A stretch of DNA of 64,000 nt from an uncultured Desulfuromonas sp. (GCF_963678835.1 NZ_OY787469.1:620001-684000); one strand, 5' to 3'. Shown: positions 9,101 through 16,582, counted from the stretch's first letter. Program-made: numbers and translations. Notes: a model not told the origin generated them from the letters alone.

Positions 9101-10611
9101 TAGACATTATAAGTACCCTCTTCTGGGATATTTAGATTCCAAGTGGCCGTACTGTAATTTGTTGTATAACGAGCGTCTCCATCATATGGTGAGCGTGATT
9201 CGGAATTATCCCACGTACCCGATTCACTGTATCCAGCATCCGCATTATCAACAATTACCTGATTGTCGATTGCTTCTTGAACCATATCGAGCTTAATTGG
9301 TAAAACAGGTTGTTCCAAGTGCCCATTTATGGAATAAAAGCCAACTTTTACTCCTTTAAACTCTTTAAGAGCTTGGCTAATTGCGGCCTTGGCGGTGAAC
9401 TCGCGACGCCTATAAAAAGAGTACCAGTTGGCAAAATTTTGTATATCGTCTGCAGCGGTGTAATAAGTTGGGTCCTCACCCTCTTCACCTTCGAAAGTTT
9501 TTTTTATGGAAAGCGGAACTTCAGTATCATCTACAGCTGTTAATTCACCATTGTCGACTCGGTCATCACCATCGATATCAGTAAATAGATAATAATCGCG
9601 CGTTTCTTCCGTTGGATCAAGATTGACAAGGTAAGTATTGCCTTCGTCGTCTTGGGTGAAATAATGGGAATTTTTAACAGACACCAGACCGACTGTGGCA
9701 GCACCCTCAGGAAGCAGGCGAACTGCGTCCGCTAAGGTGCTAGAACCGTCTCCGTCTTCGCGGGTCACACGAATTTTATATTGACCCGCTGAGAGATTTT
9801 CGACGGTACCTAAGAGAATCCAGTCTCCTGAATAATCACCTTGATCTGCGGTAGTAGAAAAAAGAACGTTTCCGCCGTTGTCTCTAAGTTCGTACCGGGC
9901 ATCGGGATCACGGTTAGAGTAGTCATCCCACCAGGCATAAATTTCGTAATTGTCTGAATCGTCAATTGTGAATGACCATTCTGCCCAGGCACCGATATGC
10001 GTAGTGTATTTTGCATAACCACTGTGTTCATCAGTCGTGCCGCCCCCAGACTCATACCAGTCTGATGTATTTGAATATTGGAAATAGTCTGTATTGTTTA
10101 CAATGTAGCTTGTTTGCGGATCGTCAATAATGATTTCACCAGATAGCCCAGATGTCACAGAATAAAATTCACTGGTAAGATCAAAAGTCGGTGTACTGTT
10201 AATCGGATTAGAGCGTGGAGCAGTTGTGCTGGCATTTAATAGTGTATATGTCCCTGTGCTAGGCCAGGGGATATAGGTATTGTGAGGATTATAATAGATT
10301 TTGTTGTATCCAGACCATTGGGATTTCCATTCCCGGCGCTCTGTGGCATCAATGGTTCCAGCCCCAGTGCCGGTGAGATTGTCACCAGGATTAAAAAAAT
10401 AGCCATCTCCATCAAACTGTCCATCATTACCTTCGGTCATCGTTTCCCAATCCATACTGCCTGAATCGTCCATCAGGAACATCACCAACGGTGGTGCCGT
10501 TAAAACTCTTGTCTCCATGGGACGATCACTGATGTCAATCTCTCCGGCACTTGAATAAAATGGGATACCGAGACTGAAACAAAGTGTAAGAAATAGAATT
10601 ATCCGTTCCAT
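6154..10611 (-). CDS. pilY1: PilY1-type type IV pilus tip/assembly protein with VWA domain
   Basis: This 1485-residue secreted protein has a signal peptide (residues 1-22). It opens a von Willebrand A domain with MIDAS residues Asp48, Ser50 and Ser52 (FLMDDSGSMDW) and the PilY1-typical IYYNP block near 105. The VWA appears split by two related beta-domains at about 170-301 and 452-583. Both have Tyr-rich YAWWDDYSNRD / YGWWNCYRNRD blocks and end in STLADAVRL / STVADAVKL, resembling golvesin/xanthan-lyase-type modules. The VWA resumes around 590-815 (MTDGYYN). The last 500 residues form the PilC/PilY1 beta-propeller, including an EF-like calcium loop DVNGDYKTDYA. PilY1 proteins prime pilus assembly and act in adhesion and surface sensing. 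It is the fifth gene of the operon. Confidence 0.93.
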   Translation of the reverse strand: MERIILFLTLCFSLGIPFYSSAGEIDISDRPMETRVLTAPPLVMFLMDDSGSMDWETMTEGNDGQFDGDGYFFNPGDNLTGTGAGTIDATERREWKSQWSGYNKIYYNPHNTYIPWPSTGTYTLLNASTTAPRSNPINSTPTFDLTSEFYSVTSGLSGEIIIDDPQTSYIVNNTDYFQYSNTSDWYESGGGTTDEHSGYAKYTTHIGAWAEWSFTIDDSDNYEIYAWWDDYSNRDPDARYELRDNGGNVLFSTTADQGDYSGDWILLGTVENLSAGQYKIRVTREDGDGSSTLADAVRLLPEGAATVGLVSVKNSHYFTQDDEGNTYLVNLDPTEETRDYYLFTDIDGDDRVDNGELTAVDDTEVPLSIKKTFEGEEGEDPTYYTAADDIQNFANWYSFYRRREFTAKAAISQALKEFKGVKVGFYSINGHLEQPVLPIKLDMVQEAIDNQVIVDNADAGYSESGTWDNSESRSPYDGDARYTTNYSTATWNLNIPEEGTYNVYGWWNCYRNRDQKAKYTINNSSGSAVEYVNQRQEWGNTCGDWVLIGSYDFNEGTEHSINVSRHSGSTGSSTVADAVKLEKVSADLTNVDRTSDLLDMLYEMNSSGSTPLRKGLIQVGKYYKGESNNIDSSNSPYSSEADGGECQKAFVIAMTDGYYNDSISTIGNVDDDDTLFSGYSPYTDGYSNTLADIAMKYYYQDLRTDLNDSVPTDSCESNAHHQHMVTHAVSFGVKGTIDPNDLDPVSTLDPPYSEDPCFLGVNAPTMTWPSNSSDAGKIDDLFHAAINGRGLYFQADDPQSLVDALTKIVSDISLPASGASVSVNSNELQDGLVVYQTRYVANEWTGDVVAYAVDPYSGEIFSDEDDILWHAKLGIPDQGDRNIVTFDGSDGILFNYNTLTELQKEQLLFDSETDTTLAQARLDYLRGDNSNVDTYNFRYRTSNLGDVVHSAPKVAAGGETIYFGANDGMLHALDTETGVERFAFVPNALLAKLKLLTEREYEHQFYVDLSPTVKKLDTKNAWVVGGYGKGGKGLFALKTFESDDGGNISIDADSYDSSTDISTIANMVQWEYDATTNSDDDLGYTFSKPAIVRSNDLDHPWIVIIGNGYSSVNETAVLYIFDLQTGALVRKIFTLAGGSNGLSEPAITDVNGDYKTDYAYAGDLNGNMWKFDLRSTDSDNWDVAYKDDDDNPAPLFTATAQPITAKPDVMYHPNRTGYMVIFGTGKYLGESDRTTVDIQSLYGIWDYGDDADDSEYLGAIVNRNASDIEATLSRNSLKLLRQTIFDVRSLDGTLWRTFSDNLPSEEDNVATDEREDFDFWPVVADGNSGQNANPSLYAGWFVDLRTEEDYNDDNDDDFYDGERIIKDILISDGRAFIVSFIPDESPCTGGGVSFFYIINANTGGRLSTAQFDLSTFEDLIDHDDNPDTPGLAPTGKLYDGMLHETTLISTGGEKDKAYISSSSGEIIELDVPSERLGEIYWRVLN

Positions 10612-10629
10612 TGATTGATCCTTTCCTGT

Positions 10630-11187
10630 TTATTTGACTCGGATTCGAAGTGCATTCTCTATTGTCACATCAGCTTTTCGCGCACCGCTGTCTACATTGT
10701 AACGACCATTGATCACAAATTCATGTTTAACGCCACCAGTCGTGTTGTTGAGTACTAAACTTTCTCCATCTGCAATTCCAAAATCCATAATGCGATAGCT
10801 GGTATTGTCATAGGTCCCTGCAACAGTGTTAGCATCTTCAGCTGCGGGAGATGTCCAGTTAACCGAATTACGAAAATCAGCTAATTCAATTTGAAGTTCA
10901 TCTTTTGCACTTCGATCATGAGTGATCTTTTCAAGTCCTGTGAATGTTTGACTAGGTAAAGAGCCTTCGTCGTTGGCAAGGTTTCTTAACCAACGGCTAC
11001 CTTCAGTTGAAACTGCTTCAGCTGCGTATTGGCTTTGTTTATATATCAAGCTGTTTTTTGATGTAGATATTTCAATGTTTGTTGTGTTAAGCGCAGTAAT
11101 TCCGGCGATTGTCAGGAGCAATAAAATAAGCATTGAATATATAAGTGCCGATCCGTCCTGTTTATATATACCTACAAGTGACTTCAT
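10630..11187 (-). CDS. pilX: PilX-like minor pilin
   Basis: This 185-residue protein has an N-terminal region matching the PilX family: a short basic leader, GSALIYSMLILLLLTIAGIT as the hydrophobic helix, then NTTNIEISTSKNS. There is no canonical Phe at +1 of the prepilin site; Gly-Ser-Ala precedes the helix, as is usual for PilX. The C-terminal part is a beta-rich globular domain. It starts 3 bp after the pilV stop and ends 18 bp before pilY1. PilX proteins sit in the pilus tip complex with PilV, PilW, FimT and PilY1. The assignment rests on helix type and gene order. Confidence 0.85.
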   Translation of the reverse strand: MKSLVGIYKQDGSALIYSMLILLLLTIAGITALNTTNIEISTSKNSLIYKQSQYAAEAVSTEGSRWLRNLANDEGSLPSQTFTGLEKITHDRSAKDELQIELADFRNSVNWTSPAAEDANTVAGTYDNTSYRIMDFGIADGESLVLNNTTGGVKHEFVINGRYNVDSGARKADVTIENALRIRVK

Positions 11188-11190
11188 CGT

Positions 11191-11619
11191 TTATTGTCCT
11201 ATTATTTGGGTCATAGAAAAAGATCGTTGAGTCCCGGAAAAAGACCATTGAACAGTCAGGCCAATAGTTAGGCTGTTTGGAACGGGATCGTTTTTACTGA
11301 TATTCCAATAAAATTGATGAGTAATGTTATTTGTTGTTGTGCTAAGGCTGAAATCAGCATTAGCTCCGATGTCCATTAGGCCTGCATTGCCATCACCATT
11401 AGTGTCTTGCAATAAACTGTCGTTGAATGTTCTTGACATCAGATTTTCTATTATCCCCTGGCTTGCTGTTGCGGCCTCAGTGCGACTGAAAGAAAGGGCG
11501 TTATTACGCATTGATGTTACTTGCATAGTAACAACGGCAAGAATGCCGATCGCCAAAATCATGAGAGCGATGAGCATTTCTATGAGGGAAAAACCGTCTT
11601 GTCTAATTCTTTCGGGCAT
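11191..11619 (-). CDS. pilV: PilV-like minor pilin
   Basis: This 142-residue prepilin-like protein has a type IV leader MPERIRQDG followed by FSLIEMLIALMILAIGILAV. The prepilin peptidase site is Gly9-Phe10, with the conserved Glu at +5 of the mature protein. AIGILAV and the QVTSMRNNA stretch are characteristic of PilV. The length is typical. It lies 4 bp downstream of pilW and 3 bp upstream of pilX, so translation is tightly coupled. It is expected in the pilus-initiation subcomplex in the inner membrane and later at the tip. Confidence 0.9.
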   Translation of the reverse strand: MPERIRQDGFSLIEMLIALMILAIGILAVVTMQVTSMRNNALSFSRTEAATASQGIIENLMSRTFNDSLLQDTNGDGNAGLMDIGANADFSLSTTTNNITHQFYWNISKNDPVPNSLTIGLTVQWSFSGTQRSFSMTQIIGQ

Positions 11620-11623
11620 GAAC

Positions 11624-12469
11624 CTATCTCCTCAAATTACGGCATTGTACAATGCTGGTTAAAATACGCCGCCGAATTTTATCTCCTGGTTTAATAACAT
11701 GTTGACCAACAACGTAACTGGCATTATTACTATAATCGTGGTCTTTGTATTCAGACGTGCCAAGCAATGTAACTCGTACCGCTCTGATTTTCCCAATATT
11801 TACAGCCGTTCCTGTGTTGACAAGATTGAGCAAGTTGTCATTGTCCGTGTCATCGTCTTCATTGATTGCTCCATCACCATTGGCATCTAATCTCATCCAA
11901 TTTCCACTACCAGCCGGGTCAGGAATCGCCCAAACGATTTCATTAATGCCTCCGGTTGAAGTGTATAATTCAACAGCGCTGTCAATGTCGTCGTCATCAT
12001 AGCCATAAGCAAAAGATACGGCCTGGATGTCTTCAGCAATCGTCTGGTATCCGCCGGCTCCACCAAACTGTATGCATAAATCTGCTCCATTGTCGTCTGC
12101 AATCCCATCGTTATCGGTGTCTTGCGATGGTCGTAAACGTATATCAATATCTCTAAGAGTACCTGATTTATCATCATGAATCGTAAAACGAAATTGGCTA
12201 TCCGTTGCGGTGAGTATCTTAGGACTGGAATCTGTAGGATCAAGGCTTTCTGCTGTAGGAAGTTCATTGTTAAATCCTGCCATGCGAATTTCCATGCCAA
12301 GATAGTCTGCTGTTGCACGTAAGTTCAATTGAGTGTGTACGACTTCAGTTTGAGCGGTAGATATATGCGTATTTTTAATGTACATAGTTGTAATTGCAGT
12401 GCCTAAAATGCTGAAGAAAAATATGGCAATAAGCAGTTCTATAAGGGTAAATCCTTTGCTGAATTTCAT
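11624..12469 (-). CDS. pilW: PilW-like minor pilin
   Basis: This 281-residue prepilin-like protein has leader MKFSKG and mature start FTLIELLIAIFFFSILGTAI, with Glu at +5. The long C-terminal domain contains an Asp-rich stretch (DANGDGAINEDDDTDNDN), a potential calcium-binding loop. QLNLRATADYLGMEIRMAGF is the typical PilW post-helix block. It lies 6 bp after fimT and 4 bp before pilV. It has a structural role in the minor-pilin complex. The calcium loop is interesting because PilY1 downstream also carries calcium-loop motifs. Confidence 0.9.
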   Translation of the reverse strand: MKFSKGFTLIELLIAIFFFSILGTAITTMYIKNTHISTAQTEVVHTQLNLRATADYLGMEIRMAGFNNELPTAESLDPTDSSPKILTATDSQFRFTIHDDKSGTLRDIDIRLRPSQDTDNDGIADDNGADLCIQFGGAGGYQTIAEDIQAVSFAYGYDDDDIDSAVELYTSTGGINEIVWAIPDPAGSGNWMRLDANGDGAINEDDDTDNDNLLNLVNTGTAVNIGKIRAVRVTLLGTSEYKDHDYSNNASYVVGQHVIKPGDKIRRRILTSIVQCRNLRR

Positions 12470-12475
12470 GGTTTT

Positions 12476-13024
12476 TTACTCCCAGTCGCTTCCTGACCAT
12501 TGGCGAAACATGATGAATCCAGTGGTTAAAACTCCCACTGCGTATGTTTTTCCTCTACTGTTTTCTATGTACCCATATCCCGATCCGCTGGATAGCCCCC
12601 TTGAATTAAAAGTAAAAGCATTATCGTTGAAAGTGACATTGTCAGTGTCAAATGAGGCTCCAATGGCCGATGTCGCGGTTCCATGACCAAAGTTGTTTCC
12701 TGACGAGATGGTGTAGATGTCAATAGCGACATCATCTCCACCGTTGTCCCAAGTGCCATTCGAACCAGGGTTGGAAAATAAACGAATTGCTTGGGGTGTT
12801 GAAGCCGTGTCAAAAAAGATTTGGACTTCTTGATGCTGTTTGACTGCAAGCATTTTTGCTTTATAGATGAGGCTGTAAATAGATTGAGCATCACTGCGAA
12901 GTCGAGCGTTGCGACTATATTCAGCGAAGTTGGGCGCAATAAGCGCGGTAACAACAGCAATGATGGTAAAAACTATGACCAGTTCCAGCATTGTAAAACC
13001 ACTCTGTTCGTTCCAAGGTTTCAT
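12476..13024 (-). CDS. fimT: GspH/FimT-family pseudopilin, first gene of the minor-pilin operon
   Basis: This 182-residue protein has leader MKPWNEQSG and mature start FTMLELVIVFTIIAVVTAL (Glu at +5). The post-helix region includes RNARLRSDAQSIYSLIYKAK, the GspH/FimT pattern. ATG at 13022-13024 is preferred over an upstream in-frame ATG at 13057 because AAGGA precedes it and the prepilin leader then has normal length. It opens the operon fimT-pilW-pilV-pilX-pilY1-small protein (13024 down to 5852). A candidate sigma-54 promoter lies about 45 bp upstream. Confidence 0.88.
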   Translation of the reverse strand: MKPWNEQSGFTMLELVIVFTIIAVVTALIAPNFAEYSRNARLRSDAQSIYSLIYKAKMLAVKQHQEVQIFFDTASTPQAIRLFSNPGSNGTWDNGGDDVAIDIYTISSGNNFGHGTATSAIGASFDTDNVTFNDNAFTFNSRGLSSGSGYGYIENSRGKTYAVGVLTTGFIMFRQWSGSDWE

Positions 13025-13067
13025 AAACACGTTCCTTCTGTAGATTGAGAAAAACATTGTTATCTTA

Positions 13068-13083
13068 TGAAAATATTGTGCCA
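13068..13083 (-). promoter_or_regulatory. candidate sigma-54 (-24/-12) promoter for the minor-pilin operon
   Basis: On the minus strand the sequence reads TGGCACAATATTTTCA. This matches the RpoN consensus TGGCACG-N4-TTGCA at the -24 element (TGGCAC) and at most of the -12 element (TT-CA). There is one deviation at the conserved -12 G, and the spacing is correct. Transcription would start near 13057, giving a leader of about 33 bases to the fimT ATG. PilR/RpoN control of pilin genes is well known, and a sigma-54 activator is encoded at 16629-17990. Confidence 0.55.
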
Positions 13084-13208
13084 GTTTTAAGTGCTTGTAA
13101 CTTTGTACTTTTTCTATACGGAGCTGTGCAAAAGATGCATTTCGTGCAAATTATGCATGTTGGTATTTATTCTCACGATGAAAAGAAACAGTACGCGCAG
13201 GAATTTAA

Positions 13209-13217
13209 GGATTCGGC
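13209..13217 (+). repeat. left target-site duplication of IS island
   Basis: GGATTCGGC directly abuts the left inverted repeat. The identical 9 bases occur at 16275-16283, just outside the right inverted repeat. Confidence 0.85.
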
Positions 13218-13230
13218 CACTACTGTCCGG

Positions 13231-13362
13231 TTAATAGCTGAATAAATTCAGCTGGTTGCTATCTTTGAGATCTTGAATTTGTTTAAGAGCATCAGCAACC
13301 ATCGATGAAATGGGCTTTTTCTCAAACAGATCGACCTCTAGGATTTGTAAAAAAGTCACAGA
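13231..13362 (-). pseudogene. C-terminal fragment of the outer IS4 transposase
   Basis: On the minus strand this reads a short C-terminal tail including FLQILEVDLFEKKPISSMV, then a Lys/Gln/Asp-rich tail ending QLNLFSY and TAA inside the left inverted repeat. A LFEK-type end is typical of IS4 transposases of this subgroup, and the orientation matches the N-terminal fragment 2 kb away. The middle section, with the YREK catalytic block, is missing. Confidence 0.7.
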
Positions 13363-14604
13363 TGTCTCATATTTTTAAACAAGGGCTAACTGCCCGTTGT
13401 TTTTGATGTTTTTTCGATCTGGAGGTTTAAACAGCTCCATAAAATCGCGTCTCTCGAACAAATTTAGCCGTAATAACCGCAACATCTGCTGCAACGTTTG
13501 ACTGATCTTCGCCTGAAATTTCAAATACGCCAGCAGTAGGTAGGCGCACAGAACAATCCAGATCTGGGTCATCACAGCGTTGCGGGAAGTGCCCAGAAAG
13601 CTTTTAATGCGCAGATTCTGTTTGATCCATTTAAAGAACAACTCGATCTGCCAGCGTTCTTTGTACAAATCAGCGACCGTTGCGGCCGAAATATCCAGCG
13701 CATTGGTCACAAACTCGTAGGTGATGTCGGTTTCTGCATCCAGGTAACGCACTTTACGAAAGGTGCCGTCGATCCCTTTGAGTTGAATTTGTTGATCCAG
13801 CAAAACTCCCGGACTTTTGCGCCCTCTGCGCTTGGGGCCGGGGAAGGTGACCGCATTGCTCTTCAGGCGCGTCACGAAGCGAATGCCGCTATCCGTCAGT
13901 TCCTGATACCAGGAGTAATCGGTATAGCCTCGATCAAAGACAACATAGGAATCCTTGGGTAACTCCAGCTGCCTGGCCATGTTGATCTCATGCTCCTTGC
14001 CCTCGCTCAGATCGACAAAGGCGGGCAGGTAGCCGTCGGCATCCAGACCGATATGCAGCTTCGCAGCCCCTTTGCTTTTACGGTACTGGGCCCAGGGAAA
14101 CAACGATAGAGTCAGATCCACCAGCGAGGCATCGAGCAGGTAGATCTTGCCCTTGAGCTTGAACGCTTTGTTTCGCGGAGCCAGCGACTGGCAGCGGTTC
14201 AGCAGCCGAAGAAACAGCGCTTCGTACATTTTGTGAGGCTGTTGCTCATTGGCTCGACTCAGCGTTGCCCGACTGAACGGCTTAACTCCGAGATGATAAA
14301 GCTTGCTGGCTTGAGCCGACATATTTTCAACAATATCCCGCAAGCTATCACGACCGCTCAGTTGTGCTGTCAGCAGAGCAACAAACTGTGACCAGCGGGA
14401 AAACGAGCGGAATTTCTGTCCGGCGTGGTGCTTATTGGCCAGAGTCTGAAACTCATGTCTCGGGAAAATTCGTACTATTTGCGAAAGAACAGTGCTACAA
14501 TGCACCATGGCTTAGAACCTCCTGTTTTTAATGGTGTTTTGGCGAACTCATTGTAACACAGGAACGTTCTAAGCCTTTTTATTTATTGATCAAACTGTGA
14601 GACA
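13363..14604. mobile_element. inner IS4-family insertion sequence
   Basis: It carries an apparently intact transposase gene. The ends share the imperfect inverted motif TGTCTCA (13363-13369 and complement at 14598-14604), followed by loosely matching T-rich sequence. No target duplication was found. One side may have been lost, or my boundaries may be off by some bases. Downstream of the right end an IS481-like remnant starts abruptly. Confidence 0.5.
13375..14508 (-). CDS. IS4-family transposase (intact)
   Basis: This 377-residue DDE transposase has catalytic aspartates visible in LLDASLVDLT (about 148-157) and VVFDRGYTDYSW (about 212). The YREK signature appears as YKERWQIELFFKWIKQNLRIK with the catalytic Glu (about 297-320). 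The N-terminal HxF-FRSFSRWSQFVALL and GRDSLRDI blocks are typical of the IS4 group that includes many Geobacter/Desulfuromonas elements. The start is supported by AGGAGG just upstream. The length is full and no frameshift is seen, so it may be active. It lies inside the older, broken IS4 element. Confidence 0.9.
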   Translation of the reverse strand: MVHCSTVLSQIVRIFPRHEFQTLANKHHAGQKFRSFSRWSQFVALLTAQLSGRDSLRDIVENMSAQASKLYHLGVKPFSRATLSRANEQQPHKMYEALFLRLLNRCQSLAPRNKAFKLKGKIYLLDASLVDLTLSLFPWAQYRKSKGAAKLHIGLDADGYLPAFVDLSEGKEHEINMARQLELPKDSYVVFDRGYTDYSWYQELTDSGIRFVTRLKSNAVTFPGPKRRGRKSPGVLLDQQIQLKGIDGTFRKVRYLDAETDITYEFVTNALDISAATVADLYKERWQIELFFKWIKQNLRIKSFLGTSRNAVMTQIWIVLCAYLLLAYLKFQAKISQTLQQMLRLLRLNLFERRDFMELFKPPDRKNIKNNGQLALV

Positions 14605-15011
14605 GCAGTGATTACCAACAGAAGTTTCTACGCAAGGTAATCATGACCTCGACCGATGAACTGGCTGCCGGAACCATGGCCTTTGAACGTCGCCACAACA
14701 GCTCCTATCGCTACAGTAAGCTTGGCGGAAAGACACCTATTAAGGCATTGTCTACGAGTAAGGGCGCTCTGAGATTCCCGAATCCAGACAACAACCCCAA
14801 ATAGCGGCTTGAGAAACCGGAAGCAGGCCGTTACCATTTGGTCCGTCTGATTCGCAGTGAGCTCAAACTCAACATTCTCGGTGAGCTCTTTTCCGTTGCG
14901 CCGGAACTGAAACTCGAATACGTGGTAGCTACTATTGATGTCAAAGAACAGAAGTTAAAGCTCTATCTGGGCAAAGAACAAGTCGATGAATTTGATTACA
15001 AAATCAGATAA
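14601..15011 (+). pseudogene. remnant of an IS481-like (integrase-core) transposase
   Basis: One continuous frame reads QQKFLRKVIMTSTDEL, FERRHNSSYRYSKLGGKTP, then a TAG at 14802-14804, and continues RLEKPEAGRYHLVRLIRS to EYVVATIDVKEQKLKLYLGK and TAA at 15009-15011. The HNSSYRYSKLGGKTP block and the C-terminal beta-strand tail are those of IS481-type integrase-core transposases. The catalytic N-terminal two-thirds is absent and there is an internal stop, so it is dead. The left break coincides with the end of the inner IS4 element. Confidence 0.75.
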
Positions 15012-15014
15012 ACA

Positions 15015-15359
15015 GTGTTGGTGTTAGCGATGTTGTGGCACTCAACACTTACGGGCTTGTTACGTCAGATGCCTGGCGTAGAAATAGAGACAATTGGCTT
15101 TGATGAGGATCACCTTCATATGGTCATGATTATCCCACCGAAATATTCGATTTCACATGTCATGGGGAAATTGAAGGACCAATCGTCGTCGAGAATGCGG
15201 AAGAAGTTCAAATGGTTATCAAAAGTCTATTGGTTGGAAAACGTCACGTGGTCGCCGGGCTATTTTGTTAGTAGCGTCGGAGTTGACGAAGAAACTATCA
15301 AAAGATACGTGGAGTACCAAGGACGCCAGGATTCAGGTCAGCACCGTGAGGTGCTGTGA
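15015..15359 (+). pseudogene. tnpA: IS200/IS605-type TnpA fragment (N-terminus missing)
   Basis: This 114-residue frame starts with an unconvincing GTG and contains the HUH motif (DHLHMVMIIPPKYSIS). It also has the downstream helix and strand blocks YFVSSVGVDEETIKRYVEYQ of Y1 single-strand transposases. The usual first 30 or so residues (SHTVYxxxYHxVWCTKYR type) are absent, replaced by the tail of the IS481-like remnant. TnpA cuts and joins single-stranded DNA at subterminal hairpins. A matching right-end hairpin lies at 15403-15420. Confidence 0.75.
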
Positions 15360-15363
15360 TTTT

Positions 15364-15420
15364 AACTGATTGCGAAGCAATTAGTTGGCGTAAGCCTTAG
15401 AACCCCGGCTTTAGCCGGGG
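15364..15420 (+). repeat. right-end hairpins of the IS200/IS605 element
   Basis: A 10-bp stem with one G-T pair (15364-15373 with 15377-15386, GAA loop) is followed by a perfect 8-bp stem CCCCGGCT-TT-AGCCGGGG (15403-15420). Subterminal hairpins of this kind mark IS200/IS605 ends and are recognised by TnpA. The outer IS4 coding sequence resumes just beyond. Confidence 0.7.
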
Positions 15421-16136
15421 GAATCTATCCCGGCAAACTTGTCTTTGATTGCGGAATAGATCCGCCTGTAGCGCAAATTGTCTTTTGCTCTGATGACAAA
15501 AAAGGCCCCTTGTTGATGCAGTGCATAAAGTCGCGAGAAATCGGTATAGGCCTTGTCCATCGTGTAAATGGCATCCTCGGTCACCGGCAGAGAATCGAGC
15601 ATTCGAACATCATGCACCTTGCCTGTCGTGACGGCGACATACGTTGGGATAGTTCCCCGCAGATCAAGCAGCGTATGCATTTTCACGGCGGCTTTTGTTG
15701 TCCGAAACTCGGCCCATGGAAACAGTGTCAAACAGAGATCAATCGTTGTTGAATCGAAAGCATACAGCGGTTGAGCAAGTTCCAGGGCAAACGGTTCACC
15801 ACAGTAAAGTTGCTGTGCCATGCGAATCAAAACATGACTGAAGTCTTGAAAGATGCGCCAGTCTCTGCGCTCACTGGCATCAGCCAAAGTTGAACGGGAC
15901 ACGGAACCACGAAAGCCGATGTGGTAGAGCTTTTCACGATGAGAGTTCAAACAGGTTTCGATATCGCGCAAGCTTTCACGGCCAGCCATTTGGGCGTAGG
16001 CGAGACACAGAAATTGATCGAAAGTCGAAAACTTTCTGGCTCTGTAATCACCACGGTAGCGGCGAACGCACAGATTGAAATCGTGACGTGGCAGAAACTG
16101 CAGCAGTTGCCTGAAAACGGTTTGGCCTGAATTCAT
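15411..16136 (-). pseudogene. N-terminal fragment of the outer IS4 transposase
   Basis: This 241-codon frame begins MNSGQTVFRQLLQFLPRHDF after GGAGG. It has the first catalytic Asp in YAFDSTTIDLCL and the second in YTMDKAYTDF, but stops within the hairpin of the IS200-like end. The natural sequence ends at about DKFAGI. The third acidic residue (YREK block) is missing, so it is inactive. It belongs to the same subgroup as, but clearly differs from, the intact inner IS4 transposase. Confidence 0.82.
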
Positions 16137-16274
16137 TGATACCTCCTACGTTAATGGATGGTATCTCCCCATATTGGCGGGATGAATTCAAATCGAAAAC
16201 GGAACAGTTATGTCAAAGAACGATTATTATCAACAACTTAAAGCTTTGACCGATTTTTTAACCGGACAGTAGTG

Positions 16275-16283
16275 GGATTCGGC
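16275..16283 (+). repeat. right target-site duplication of IS island
   Basis: GGATTCGGC is identical to 13209-13217 and directly abuts the right inverted repeat. Confidence 0.85.
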
Positions 16284-16284
16284 C

Positions 16285-16503
16285 GTTAAACATTTTGGTT
16301 CGACAACATCGGAAACCGATGATCCTTGTACTGGATCCAACTAGGGCGAGATCTATGCCTTCAGTTATTCGGGAATTTTGTTACTGAACAATGAAGCTGG
16401 TGTCGAGGTTGGCAATGTTCTGGCTACCCCGTTGGTTGAGGATGAGCATCTTATTATCGTAACGACAGATGGTGTAGAGACGCTCGTACCACAATGCCTT
16501 TAA
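16285..16503 (+). pseudogene. degenerate coding remnant, possibly a PilY1-type C-terminus
   Basis: Just right of the IS island a plus-strand frame reads ETDDPCTGSN, a TAG, then GEIYAFSYSGILLLN and VGNVLATPLVEDEHLIIVTTDG to a TAA at 16501-16503. The DPCTG...YAF block resembles SPCTGGGVSFFYI of the intact PilY1 at 6154-10611, and the ending resembles the last propeller strands of such proteins. Joining the sequence across the target site does not restore a long frame. The PilY1 origin is inference from short motifs. Confidence 0.33.
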
Positions 16504-16582
16504 AATGGGTGGGCTACCCTTCATCCTTATGCGTTTCTGGCGAGAGATTTTTTAACAGATAACAGGCACGAGATGCTGAATG

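Larger units (their letters stand above)
13218..16274. mobile_element. IS4-family element interrupted by further insertion sequences
   Basis: The island is bounded by perfect 17-bp inverted repeats (CACTACTGTCCGGTTAA at 13218-13234 and its reverse complement at 16258-16274) and a 9-bp target duplication. Its own transposase reads on the minus strand. The N-terminal 240 codons lie at 15411-16136 and the C-terminal end, with stop, lies at 13231-13362. About 2 kb between them is occupied by a second IS4 element, an IS481-like remnant and an IS200/IS605 fragment. The intact outer ends show that the outer element inserted first and later became a landing pad. It cannot encode a full transposase. 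Confidence 0.85.

Noticed and set aside
13045-13245. 66-codon plus frame crossing the left end of the IS island.
   Set aside because: It runs into the inverted repeat, has no ribosome site, and its upstream half covers the fimT promoter region.
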